Positions 37,112 through 46,293 of a stretch of 64,000 bases of DNA are shown here, piece after piece; within the stretch, counting starts at the first letter, position 1; the number at the start of each line of letters is the position of its first letter. The notes below the pieces were generated by a model. That model ran no database searches, was not told the origin of the DNA, and saw only the letters and a list, made by a program, of their open reading frames with translations. Source of the DNA: Fredinandcohnia onubensis (GTDB lineage: Bacteria > Bacillota > Bacilli > Bacillales > Bacillaceae_L); the NCBI RefSeq assembly GCF_002734285.1, contig NZ_NSEA01000023.1, positions 1-64,000 on the forward strand. Reading direction: 5' to 3'. Position numbers and translations under genes: made by a program.

Positions 37112-38548
37112 ATGAACGTATTATTCGCAGCATCAGAGTGTGCTCCATTTATTAAAACAGGCGGACTAGGGGATGTAATAGGGGCTTTACCGAATGCACT
37201 ACAACAGGAAGGTGTACATGTAAGTGTTATCCTTCCGAAATATGGAGATTTAGCTGAAAAATACAAGGAACAGCTAGTATTAGAGCGAATTATCGAGGTT
37301 CCATTAGGTTGGCGTAGACAATATTGTGGTATTGAAAAATTAGTCCACAACGGAATAAGCTATTATTTTTTAGATAATGAATATTATTTTAAACGCTATG
37401 GGAGTTACGGCTTTTATGATGATGGGGAACGATTTGCTTTCTTTTCAAGAGCCGTACTTGAAGCAGTCCCATATCTAGACAAAAAGCCGGATGTGATTCA
37501 TTGTCATGACTGGCAAGCGGGACCGATACCACTATTATTAAAAGCACATTATTCGAATCACCCAGAATATCAGGATATTAAAACAGTATTTACGATTCAT
37601 AACTTACGCTATCAGGGCGTATTCCCAAAATCGGTTTTAAGTGAATTATTGGATGTGAGTGATCGCTATTTTCATATAGATGGAGTGGAGTTTTACGGTA
37701 ACGTCAGCTACCTGAAAGCAGGATTAGCCTACAGTGATACGATTACAACCGTTAGCCCAACCTATGCAAATGAAATTCAAACTCCTTATTTTGGGGAAGA
37801 ATTGGATGGATATTTACGAAAACGGAATTTTGAATTGCATGGAATTGTCAATGGAATTGATCATAAAGCTTACGATCCCGCTACAGACAATGCAATTTTT
37901 ACCCCTTATGATTCTTATGAAGGAAAAATGAAAAATAAAAGAGCTTTACAGGAGCATCTTGGGCTTCCAGTGAACGAACAAGTACCTGTTGTTTCCATGA
38001 TTACACGCCTTGTAGATCAAAAGGGAATTGACCTTGTTTTACACGTATTTGAAGAAATCCTAAAACAAAACGTGCAATTTGTTTTACTCGGAACCGGTGA
38101 AAGCCATTACGAGGATGCATTCCGTGAAATGGCAAACCGGTATCCAACAAAAGTGTCTACGAATATCTTTTTTGACGAGGGACTTTCTCGAAAAATATAT
38201 GCCGGTTCAGACCTGTTTTTAATGCCGTCACAGTTTGAGCCTTGTGGGATTGGTCAGTTACTTGCATTCCGCTATGGAACACTACCAATTGTAAGAGAAA
38301 CAGGTGGTCTCAAGGATACAGTCCAACCATATAATGAATTTACAGACCAAGGAAATGGCTTCAGCTTTACGAATTACAACGCACATGACATGTTATATAC
38401 CATTGAACGTGCGATTTGGTTCTACCGATTCCAGCCAAAGAAATGGAGAGAGCTTTCTGAAAAAGCATTAAAGCTCGATTTCAGCTGGGGAGCCTCTTCA
38501 AAGGAATATGTAAAACTATATGAAGAACTACAATTTGCAATCGTATAA
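37112..38548 (+). CDS. glgA: Glycogen synthase (ADP-glucose)
   Basis: GT5 glycosyltransferase extending alpha-1,4-glucan. 478 residues with the N-terminal ADP-glucose motif KTGGLGDVIGALP (residues 15-27), HCHDWQAG, TVSPTYANEI, and C-terminal GSDLFLMPSQFEPCGIGQ and RETGGLKDTV. Last gene of glgBCDA; no phosphorylase gene (glgP) follows, as it does in B. subtilis. Confidence 0.97.
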   Translation: MNVLFAASECAPFIKTGGLGDVIGALPNALQQEGVHVSVILPKYGDLAEKYKEQLVLERIIEVPLGWRRQYCGIEKLVHNGISYYFLDNEYYFKRYGSYGFYDDGERFAFFSRAVLEAVPYLDKKPDVIHCHDWQAGPIPLLLKAHYSNHPEYQDIKTVFTIHNLRYQGVFPKSVLSELLDVSDRYFHIDGVEFYGNVSYLKAGLAYSDTITTVSPTYANEIQTPYFGEELDGYLRKRNFELHGIVNGIDHKAYDPATDNAIFTPYDSYEGKMKNKRALQEHLGLPVNEQVPVVSMITRLVDQKGIDLVLHVFEEILKQNVQFVLLGTGESHYEDAFREMANRYPTKVSTNIFFDEGLSRKIYAGSDLFLMPSQFEPCGIGQLLAFRYGTLPIVRETGGLKDTVQPYNEFTDQGNGFSFTNYNAHDMLYTIERAIWFYRFQPKKWRELSEKALKLDFSWGASSKEYVKLYEELQFAIV

Positions 38549-38554
38549 GCTAAA

Positions 38555-38584
38555 AAAACGTTAGGGACACACCCTAACGTTTTT
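38555..38584. terminator. bidirectional terminator after glgA
   Basis: AAAACGTTAGGG / CCCTAACGTTTT stem with A- and T-runs, shared with the convergent small gene at 38583. Confidence 0.9.
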
Positions 38585-38720
38585 ACCGTTTACGACCTAA
38601 TTGTGTGAGTGCAATTCGTCTTAGCGATGAACTGCTAAAATCAGTTGCATTTCTTTTTTTCACCCGCTCACGAATCGGGTTTTCATTTGAGATTAATCTT
38701 TCATCATTATTCTCAATCAC
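38583..38720 (-). CDS. Small basic protein, 45 residues
   Basis: Read directly on the minus strand: GTG 38720 preceded by GGAGG with 8-base spacing, stop at 38583. Product begins VIENNDERLISNENPIRE and ends LTQLGRKR; strongly charged, no membrane helix. Not recognised. Convergent with glgA and sharing its terminator, which supports it being real. May follow the small gene at 38785 in one transcript. Confidence 0.6.
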   Translation of the reverse strand: MIENNDERLISNENPIRERVKKRNATDFSSSSLRRIALTQLGRKR

Positions 38721-38784
38721 AGGGAAATCCTCCAATCTTATATGGAGTTATATTCCCCGTAAGAGAGTTATTTATTTTCTAATT

Positions 38785-38919
38785 TTATTTGTTTTCTTTG
38801 ATCGAAACATTTTGAGGTCTCTTCGGATGTCCATTTTTACCTTCGTCATCTGGACCTGTTAACGTATTTCTTTTATCTAATACTTTTCCTGTAAATTCGA
38901 CTGGATTGCGATTTGCCAT
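38785..38919 (-). CDS. Small hydrophilic protein, 44 residues
   Basis: ATG 38919 preceded by GGAGGTG with 6-base spacing; stop at 38785. Product starts MANRNPVEFTGKVLDKRN and contains GPDDEGKNGHPKRPQN; likely unstructured, Gly/Pro/Lys-rich. Not recognised; its composition recalls small sporulation-associated proteins, which is only a guess. Lies 55 bases after the GH18 gene on the same strand. Confidence 0.65.
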   Translation of the reverse strand: MANRNPVEFTGKVLDKRNTLTGPDDEGKNGHPKRPQNVSIKENK

Positions 38920-38974
38920 GTTTTTCACCTCCATCTGTTAGGATGGATGGAAAATGAAATAACATAACAACTAA

Positions 38975-40126
38975 TTATTTCTTTATCGAGTAGTAATGAT
39001 CTATAGTCGTCGATGCGATTGATTCATAAAGAGTGTTCGTTAGACTATTTGCCCCTTTTGCATCTAAGCCTAATTCCCAAATCATCATTCCACCAAAACC
39101 ATGATTTAGTGCAAGCTTTGTTTTTCTTGTCATCATCGTTTGGCCGTTATAATAGTAGGTTGTACCATTCATATTGACGGTATCCTTTACAGCATTATCA
39201 GGATTGCTTTCCACTATTGCTTCATAGGAAACCTGCTTGATGTTTGGGTCTATTGGCTGCGCATAAAACGGAACACCAAGGACAAGCTTTTCTTTTGGTA
39301 GCTTGTGACTATCAAATAAATCTGCCCAGTAACCTACGATGCTTTCAGTAAAGGGGTAAGGTGATAAATTCTCAGCATGATATCCACCGTCCCATTGGCC
39401 ATCATATGCCATAATATTTACATAGTCTACATATTGAAACATAGCTGGCTCATATTTCACATAAGCTAATTCGGTTAAGGTTTGGCCATGAATTTTTGAG
39501 TGAACTGCGATTGATAATTCCTTGTTTTGATCACGTAGCTTGTTACCTAATGTTTTAATAAATTGATGTAGATGTTTCGAATCAGCATCTGTACGAGGGT
39601 GTTCGAAATCAATATCTATACCATCTAGATTTTCTTGTTCAACAACTTCAATGAGTTCATTCACAAGCTTTTGCTGTGAAGTTGGGTTTGCTAATGCTGC
39701 CGAAAAATAATCATAGGATTCCCCTCCATTCATATGGAACCAACCGCCAACGGCAAGCATTGCCTTTGTATCATGTTTATGGGCATTGGCAACCATATTT
39801 CTAAGGTTTTTAACTGCATGATCACCTGTAAACAAGAGTTGACCATCCTTCGTCGGATGAACAAAGGAGAAGATAATATGTGTAAGTTTAGAATAATCAA
39901 TTTGATTGGGGTCGCGAAAATCCTGTATATAACCGACTAAAACGTTTGACGTTTTTTTATCCAGTTTAGGTTTTGCTTTTTGATCTGGATTTTTTGACGA
40001 TTGTGGCGTTTCATTACCGATTTTGGTTTCATGTTGATTTTGGTTTGATAGCCATAAACCTGTTAATAAGCCACCACCAAAGATCACAATCACCAAAATA
40101 CTAAGGAAGATAGATCGTTTTTTCAT
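38975..40126 (-). CDS. Membrane-anchored GH18 glycoside hydrolase
   Basis: 383 residues. One N-terminal hydrophobic helix (about 7-26) without a lipobox, a disordered Lys/Ser linker to residue 60, then a GH18 barrel. The catalytic motif DGIDIDFE spans 168-175 with Glu175 as acid; NIMAYDGQWDGG and MIWELGLDA follow. No LysM domain. Related to Bacillus chitinase-like proteins acting on peptidoglycan or chitin sugars (YvbX/YdhD group). Extracellular, tethered. Confidence 0.88.
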   Translation of the reverse strand: MKKRSIFLSILVIVIFGGGLLTGLWLSNQNQHETKIGNETPQSSKNPDQKAKPKLDKKTSNVLVGYIQDFRDPNQIDYSKLTHIIFSFVHPTKDGQLLFTGDHAVKNLRNMVANAHKHDTKAMLAVGGWFHMNGGESYDYFSAALANPTSQQKLVNELIEVVEQENLDGIDIDFEHPRTDADSKHLHQFIKTLGNKLRDQNKELSIAVHSKIHGQTLTELAYVKYEPAMFQYVDYVNIMAYDGQWDGGYHAENLSPYPFTESIVGYWADLFDSHKLPKEKLVLGVPFYAQPIDPNIKQVSYEAIVESNPDNAVKDTVNMNGTTYYYNGQTMMTRKTKLALNHGFGGMMIWELGLDAKGANSLTNTLYESIASTTIDHYYSIKK

Positions 40127-40267
40127 GATGTTGTCCTCCTGTTAAAGTTTATCCTCAAATTTTATCAAATAGTCGTGACATATAGATGTGGTAATATCAT
40201 CCTATACATATATTTTTTTAGTCCTATATAAACTAATTACTATACGTCTTTGACAAGGAGCAATTCA

Positions 40268-42763
40268 ATGAGCATTCAACTTGAACAATACTATAATCAA
40301 GCAGTCGATCGAGCAAAACAGATGGTTTTGGATGATATCAATCATTACATGGAGCCAAAAGAAACGATTCCTTCATTTGAACAGTATGTCCGCGAACGAG
40401 GGCAGTTTATCGAACAAATTTGGCTCAACGCTTGGTTGAATACAGCCGTTCATGCTTCTATATCGGAGAAAAAAGCCTATCTAGTGGAGCATGGATTTGA
40501 AGTTGAGGATGTTGGTAAAAAACTACTGAATAAACTATTTCGAACTGAAATTCGTAATATACATCCTTATGATTTAATAGGTTGGCTAGAAGAGACATAC
40601 GCAAAACAACCAGAAGATTGGCGACAAATGTATCAAACTGCAAGAGCCGAGTATGAAGCTCGAATTAAGAAGCAACAGGATCGTGAAACAAAGAGAAAAT
40701 TTATTCTCAAGCTAAACTTTTACCTCAACGAAATACTTGGGGATCATTACGAAGAACTTTATCTAAGGATTCGTTATTTACTTGGGAGTCATTTAGCGAT
40801 TGAGATTGAGCAAAAAGGGATAATTTTATCATCCAACGATGTGACATTTGCTTCTTATCTTTACAAAGAAACTGAACTTGCGCATAACCGCTATTTTTAT
40901 CAGGAAAATTTGATTGAGGAATATGAGGATCTCATTTTACATCAACTCATGGATTTCGGGCCAAATTGGTTAAAGTCACACTTACCGGAACAAATATTCG
41001 CAGATTGCCAAAATAGTTTTCAAGAACCATTATCTGATGCATTTTTACAGGAAATAGCCTATGAGTATTTTCTCGATGTTCGGGATGATTTATTTGAGGA
41101 TATATTAGAGGAATATGTGTCAGACCTAGTTAAACTTATTGACATTCCTTTTGAGTTGGACGCACATAGACAGCTGTTTTTAAAAGACATTACCGAGAGA
41201 AAAGAACGTACCGAAAAGGAAAAAGAGGAATTACGACGACAAAGAGAAGAAGAACAAAGAATGCTCGAGGATATATTCGGACGTGCATATAACTTATCAC
41301 CAGGCCGAAATATCCAATATGTCCTACATGTAGGAGAAACCAATACCGGAAAGACGTATCAAGCAATCCAACGAATGAAGGAAGCTAATAGCGGCGTTTA
41401 TTTAGCTCCATTACGATTATTAGCACTCGAAATTTATGAAACCTTGAATGAGGAAGGGGTGCCGTGTGATTTAAAAACAGGAGAAGAAGAAAAGCTTGTT
41501 GAAGGAGCTAACCATCTCTCAGCAACCGTTGAAATGCTAAGAGAAAAGGATTTTTACGATGTAGTTGTAATTGATGAAGCTCAAATGATTTCCGATAAGG
41601 ACCGTGGCTTTTCTTGGTATAAAGCTATTACAAATGCAAATGCACAAGAGGTTCATATCATTTGCAGCTTTCATGCAAAATGGATGATTTTACAGTTACT
41701 TGGTGATTCAAATGTAGAAGTTTATGAATACCATCGGGATGTACCATTAGAGGTGGAACCGCAATCTTTTCGTTTGAATCAAACGCGACAAGGAGATGCA
41801 TTGGTTTGTTTTTCGAGAAGAAGGGTTCTTGAGACAGCTTCTGAGTTACAACGAAGTGGACGTCGTGTGAGTATGATATACGGGAGCATGCCACCGGAAA
41901 CTCGAAAAAAGCAGATCCAACGCTTTAATAATGGGGAGACAACGGTTATTGTGGCTACAGATGCAATCGGTATGGGTTTAAATCTGCCAATTAGACGGAT
42001 TGTGTTTCTAGAAAATGATAAATTCGATGGAACGAGAAGAAGGCTGCTAACCTCTCAGGAAGTAAAACAGATAGCAGGACGAGCGGGCAGACGGGGAATT
42101 TATGATATTGGGAAAGTCGCTTTTACAAGTGATATCAAAACAATGACACGTTTATTAGAACAAGAAGATCCCCCGCTTCAAGGCTTCGCGATCGCTCCAA
42201 CAAACGCAGTTCTTGAACGTTTTCAAAAATATTCTCGAAAAATGAGAATGTTTTTCTATCTATGGGATCAATTCAAGAGTCCAGAGGGGACGAAAAAAGC
42301 AAGTCTATATGAGGAACGGATGCTTTATGAGTTAATTGAGGATACAATTATTGAGGCAAAGCTATCGTTACCTGACCTATATGGCTTTTTGCATCTACCT
42401 TTTTCGTCAAATGAACCATCTCTACGTGCCCAATGGAAGAAAACTCTCGAGGCGATTGTCGATGGTTTCCCGCTGCCAGATCCAATCCTTAAAGATTCTG
42501 GACTAGAAGAACTTGAGCTCTCCTATAAAGCGGTCGGCCTCCATCTGTTATTCCTTTATAAATTAGGAAAACAGACAGAAGCTCAGTATTGGGAACGAGT
42601 AAGGGAAGAAATTAGTGATAAAATACACGAACACTTAAAATCAGGTATTCAGCCAACTAAAAGAGTATGTAAACGATGTGGAAAGAACCTACCAATTGGC
42701 TTTTCCTTCGCGATCTGTAATGAATGCTACTTCGAACGACCAAGACGTGGACAACCTAGATAA
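40268..42763 (+). CDS. SUV3-like DExH-box RNA helicase with zinc ribbon
   Basis: 831 residues. A long alpha-helical N-terminal region (1-350) ends in a K/E coiled coil; then SF2 motifs GETNTGKTY (about 356), DEAQM (about 436) and QIAGRAGRRG (about 600), arranged as in mitochondrial SUV3. The C-terminus has CKRCGK ... CNECYF, a four-cysteine zinc ribbon (about 800-822). Likely acts in RNA turnover. ATG 40268 has AAGGAG at 7 bases. Present in some Bacillaceae; role unknown. Confidence 0.85.
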   Translation: MSIQLEQYYNQAVDRAKQMVLDDINHYMEPKETIPSFEQYVRERGQFIEQIWLNAWLNTAVHASISEKKAYLVEHGFEVEDVGKKLLNKLFRTEIRNIHPYDLIGWLEETYAKQPEDWRQMYQTARAEYEARIKKQQDRETKRKFILKLNFYLNEILGDHYEELYLRIRYLLGSHLAIEIEQKGIILSSNDVTFASYLYKETELAHNRYFYQENLIEEYEDLILHQLMDFGPNWLKSHLPEQIFADCQNSFQEPLSDAFLQEIAYEYFLDVRDDLFEDILEEYVSDLVKLIDIPFELDAHRQLFLKDITERKERTEKEKEELRRQREEEQRMLEDIFGRAYNLSPGRNIQYVLHVGETNTGKTYQAIQRMKEANSGVYLAPLRLLALEIYETLNEEGVPCDLKTGEEEKLVEGANHLSATVEMLREKDFYDVVVIDEAQMISDKDRGFSWYKAITNANAQEVHIICSFHAKWMILQLLGDSNVEVYEYHRDVPLEVEPQSFRLNQTRQGDALVCFSRRRVLETASELQRSGRRVSMIYGSMPPETRKKQIQRFNNGETTVIVATDAIGMGLNLPIRRIVFLENDKFDGTRRRLLTSQEVKQIAGRAGRRGIYDIGKVAFTSDIKTMTRLLEQEDPPLQGFAIAPTNAVLERFQKYSRKMRMFFYLWDQFKSPEGTKKASLYEERMLYELIEDTIIEAKLSLPDLYGFLHLPFSSNEPSLRAQWKKTLEAIVDGFPLPDPILKDSGLEELELSYKAVGLHLLFLYKLGKQTEAQYWERVREEISDKIHEHLKSGIQPTKRVCKRCGKNLPIGFSFAICNECYFERPRRGQPR

Positions 42764-42814
42764 TCAATAGACATAAAAGCGATTAAGAAATATCGCGTAG
42801 ATAGAAAATAATCC

Positions 42815-42855
42815 AAACGATCAGCCAGATTTACTCTGGGTGATCGTTTTTTTGT
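42815..42855 (+). terminator. terminator of the SUV3-like gene
   Basis: AAACGATCAGCCAGA / TCTGGGTGATCGTTT stem followed by a T-run. Confidence 0.88.
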
Positions 42856-42882
42856 AAAAATTTAAAAATATATGTAAAAAAT

Positions 42883-42909
42883 TGAAACCTTTTAGCAAAC
42901 TTCGCCGTC
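42883..42909 (+). promoter_or_regulatory. ECF sigma-type promoter for the efflux operon
   Basis: TGAAAC (42883-42888), 17-base spacer, CGTC (42906-42909), the pattern used by the cell-envelope stress sigma factors M/W/X. About 124 bases upstream of the adaptor gene start. Confidence 0.55.
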
Positions 42910-43032
42910 TTAATGGTTAGGGTAAAATTTGAATATTTTTAAAATCACAATCTACTAGATTAAACAAGGATACAGAGATAGAGAGATTCAAAATTTTACC
43001 TATTTAATGAGATGAAAACAATAGGGGGAAGT

Positions 43033-44310
43033 ATGTTGAAGAAAAAGAAGGTTTTAATATGGGTCTTGTCGATTATCGGAATCCTGGTAATCGCGGGTGG
43101 CGTAGCTGCCTTTTTCATAAAAGAAAGGAGTGTGGCATCTGTTGGAGAACAAATTGAGGAAGTAAATGTAACCGTACAAAAAGCAAAAGAGCAAGAATTA
43201 ATAGAAACGATCCTAGTAACAGGCGAAATCGTTCCTGAAGGGGAGCAAAAAGTATTCTTAAATCCAGAGCAAGGAGAGATTAGCGAATATAAGGTAGAAG
43301 AAAACAAAACCGTAAAAGCAGGAGACCCGCTATTTGTCTATGATTCTTCAAAGCTAGATACAGAATTAACTCGAGCTACTAGGGAAAGAGACTTAATTCA
43401 AGCTAGAGCAAAGACAGAACAAAATCAAATCGCAGCCCTAAATAAACGGATTGAAGAAGCAAAAAAAGCACTTGCTGCACAAAAAAACAAACCAAAAACA
43501 AAAGATGCTGAGACACCTGAAAAGACTGAAGAAGGTACAGAACCACAACAAGTAGAGGAACCACCAGTTGAAGATGTAAATCAACTTACAAGTGAAAAGG
43601 TTCAAATGGAATTACAATATGAAAATACGAAATCAGAAATTACAGCAGCAAATGAACGAATCGCGGAAATTACGAATCAGAAAAAAGAAATGACAGTTGT
43701 TAGTAAAATTGATGGAATCATTGTAAAAGTAAATAAAAATATCGCAACAACTGAAGCAGGCGCATCAGAACCGGTCATACATATCATTTCAAATAAACCA
43801 TATAAAGTAATTGGAACAATGAGTGAATTTGATGCAGTCAAAATTCAACAGGGACAAGAAGTAATTGTCCGTCCTAAGGTATTCAAGGACCGAGAATGGA
43901 AGGGAGTTGTCGAATCCGTTTCTCATTTTCCAAATGATGACGGAGGATCTGGTGGAGAATTTCCTGGAATGGGTGGTGGCAATGTTACCATGTATCCATT
44001 CAAAGTGGGAATTACCGACGACACAACTGATCTTCGTCATGGGTTCCACGTTTCATTAGAGGTTAGAATTCCTGGAACTGAGATTCTTCCCGTGATTTCG
44101 CATACGGCTATTTTGGATGAAGGTGGAGTAGCAGTTGTGTATGTCTTAGTAGACGGTATCTTACAAAGACGCGAAGTTCAAACGGGTTCAATGAATGATG
44201 AGTTTATCCAAGTCACTGAAGGTGTTCATAAGGATGATCTCGTGGTTTTAACACCATATGAAGGAATGTACGATGGAATGGAAGTGACCTCCTTTGATGA
44301 AGTTGAGTAA
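43033..44310 (+). CDS. Efflux adaptor protein (MacA/YknX-like)
   Basis: 425 residues. N-terminal membrane anchor (about 8-30), lipoyl-like halves around a long coiled-coil hairpin (about 110-215) interrupted by a Pro/Glu-rich insertion, then beta-barrel and membrane-proximal domains. Works with the ABC ATPase and permease encoded next, giving an YknXYZ-type system that exports or resists membrane-active toxins in Bacillus. ATG 43033 after AGGGGGA is preferred to ATG 43012. Confidence 0.88.
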   Translation: MLKKKKVLIWVLSIIGILVIAGGVAAFFIKERSVASVGEQIEEVNVTVQKAKEQELIETILVTGEIVPEGEQKVFLNPEQGEISEYKVEENKTVKAGDPLFVYDSSKLDTELTRATRERDLIQARAKTEQNQIAALNKRIEEAKKALAAQKNKPKTKDAETPEKTEEGTEPQQVEEPPVEDVNQLTSEKVQMELQYENTKSEITAANERIAEITNQKKEMTVVSKIDGIIVKVNKNIATTEAGASEPVIHIISNKPYKVIGTMSEFDAVKIQQGQEVIVRPKVFKDREWKGVVESVSHFPNDDGGSGGEFPGMGGGNVTMYPFKVGITDDTTDLRHGFHVSLEVRIPGTEILPVISHTAILDEGGVAVVYVLVDGILQRREVQTGSMNDEFIQVTEGVHKDDLVVLTPYEGMYDGMEVTSFDEVE

Positions 44311-44974
44311 GATTACAAAGGTATATGGAAACGGGGCTCTTGAGGTACCCGTTTTGCACGGGATTGATTTAACTATTGAGGACGGGGAATTTATTGCCAT
44401 CATGGGGCCATCTGGTTCAGGAAAATCAACTTTAATGAATATTATTGGTTTCCTAGATTCCCCAACTTCGGGCTCGTTTGAATTAAACGATGAAAAAATA
44501 GGACTAGTAAAGGATCGAAAGTTAGCAAAATTGCGTAACGAGCATATCGGTTTCGTGTTTCAGCAATTCTTTCTTTTACCACGTCATAATGCACTAAAAA
44601 ATGTTGAATCTCCACTTATTTATGCAGGAGTTCCGAAGCGGGAACGTATTGACAGAGCCAAACAAATGCTAGACAAGGTCGGACTTGGAGACCGAGTCAA
44701 ACACTTGCCAAATCAGCTCTCTGGTGGACAAAAACAAAGGGTTGCAATTGCAAGAGCCCTAGTAAATAATCCTTCGATTGTGTTAGCGGACGAGCCAACT
44801 GGAGCTCTTGATTCTAAGACGAGTGAGCAAATCATGGAGCTAATGGTTCAACTAAATAAAGAAGGAAGAACTGTCATTATTGTTACGCATGAGGATGAAG
44901 TTGCAGCATACGCAAATAGGGTTATCACATTAAAAGATGGGTTGATAACGGATGACCAAAGGAGAAGGCTATGA
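44297..44974 (+). CDS. ABC transporter ATPase (MacB/YknY-like)
   Basis: 225 residues. Walker A GPSGSGKST, Q-loop FVFQQFFLLP, signature LSGGQKQRVAIARAL, Walker B IVLADEPTGALDS, H-loop VTHEDEVA, all typical of the LolD/MacB family. Starts within the end of the adaptor gene (14-base overlap) and its stop overlaps the permease start (ATGA), so the three genes are translationally coupled. Confidence 0.93.
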   Translation: MKLSKITKVYGNGALEVPVLHGIDLTIEDGEFIAIMGPSGSGKSTLMNIIGFLDSPTSGSFELNDEKIGLVKDRKLAKLRNEHIGFVFQQFFLLPRHNALKNVESPLIYAGVPKRERIDRAKQMLDKVGLGDRVKHLPNQLSGGQKQRVAIARALVNNPSIVLADEPTGALDSKTSEQIMELMVQLNKEGRTVIIVTHEDEVAAYANRVITLKDGLITDDQRRRL

Positions 44975-46182
44975 GTCTATTAGAAAGCTTTAAAGTAGCA
45001 TTATCCTCGATCTGGAATCATAAGATTAGGTCCATTTTGACGATGCTGGGAATCATCATTGGTGTGGCGGCTGTAATTATTATTGTCGCAATAGGCCAAG
45101 GGGCCAAAACGAAAATGACAGAGGAATTATTTAGTATCGAAAAAAATGCAGTCGATATTTGGTATCAGCCGATGCCAAAAGAAGGTGAAGAAGAATCAGA
45201 GATGTTCTGGATGGAACCTGAACTAACTTCCGACGACGTCGAAACCCTTACTGAAGTTCCAGGAGTAAAAGCGGTTATCGCTACAAACCAAGGCTGGGGG
45301 CCGTTGATTTACAATGACCAACAGGGAGAAATGGAAATTACCGGAGTTGGACCTGAGTTCTTTACAGCTCGAAACATTCAAATAGTTGAGGGACGACCAA
45401 CCAATGCGAGAGATAACGATGGAAGAAACCGAGTAGTGATGATCGATACTGTCGCGAGGGAAAAATTCTTTCAAGATAAAGAAAATATTATCGGTGAAAT
45501 CGTCGATCTGAATGGTAACCCCTATAAGTTAATCGGAGTCTACGAGTCACCTATCCCTGAGCAATATCGATATAATGAATCAGGAGAAATGCTCATGCCT
45601 CGAGGAGTTATTTCAATGATGTTTGGCAATCGAGAAATTGAACGTTTAGCTATAATTGCAGACGATCCGGAACGAATATCTGAAATCGGGCGTTCTGCAG
45701 CTGATACCCTAACGATGGCCAAAAAACTCGAGGATGGAATGTATACGGTAAACGATTTTTCTGAATATGAACAAGAAGTAGATACTGTCATTACAATAAT
45801 GACTTTAGTCATTGGAAGTATTGCAGGAATTTCATTATTAGTGGGCGGCATCGGTGTTATGAACATCATGCTCGTTTCCGTTACTGAAAGAACGAGGGAA
45901 ATTGGTTTGCGAAAAGCCCTAGGAGCAACGCGCGGGCGAATTTTACTGCAATTTTTAATTGAATCAGCTACATTAACCTCACTAGGAGGTATGCTCGGAA
46001 TCGGACTTGCAACGATAGGGACCATTGTTGTATCTCAATTTGCACCAATCACAGCAACCGTAAGTCCAATGATTGTAATAATCGGCGTAGGCTTCTCCGC
46101 TTTCATTGGTATCATCTTTGGAATCTTACCAGCAAACAAAGCCTCAAAACTTAGTCCGATCGATGCATTACGTTACGAATAG
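44971..46182 (+). CDS. ABC transporter permease (MacB/YknZ-like)
   Basis: 403 residues with the MacB layout: one N-terminal membrane helix (about 19-41), a large extracytoplasmic domain (45-275), and three C-terminal helices including the TERTREIGLRKALGATR motif and the end SKLSPIDALRYE. Forms the transmembrane unit of the efflux pump with the two preceding proteins. Confidence 0.93.
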   Translation: MSLLESFKVALSSIWNHKIRSILTMLGIIIGVAAVIIIVAIGQGAKTKMTEELFSIEKNAVDIWYQPMPKEGEEESEMFWMEPELTSDDVETLTEVPGVKAVIATNQGWGPLIYNDQQGEMEITGVGPEFFTARNIQIVEGRPTNARDNDGRNRVVMIDTVAREKFFQDKENIIGEIVDLNGNPYKLIGVYESPIPEQYRYNESGEMLMPRGVISMMFGNREIERLAIIADDPERISEIGRSAADTLTMAKKLEDGMYTVNDFSEYEQEVDTVITIMTLVIGSIAGISLLVGGIGVMNIMLVSVTERTREIGLRKALGATRGRILLQFLIESATLTSLGGMLGIGLATIGTIVVSQFAPITATVSPMIVIIGVGFSAFIGIIFGILPANKASKLSPIDALRYE

Positions 46183-46191
46183 GATGAATCT

Positions 46192-46220
46192 AAAAAGGAG
46201 GGACTGACCTCCTTTTTTGC
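46192..46220 (+). terminator. terminator of the efflux operon
   Basis: AAAAAGGAGG / CCTCCTTTTTT stem and T-run. Confidence 0.88.
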
Positions 46221-46293
46221 TTTGCCTGAAGGAAGTCAAAAATAAATGTCGAAAATTTATATAAGTGGAAATAATTTTAAAAGGTGGGAAAAC

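Noticed and set aside
38605-38862. Plus-strand 85-codon frame after glgA
   Set aside because: It lacks a ribosome site and is antisense to two better-supported small genes.
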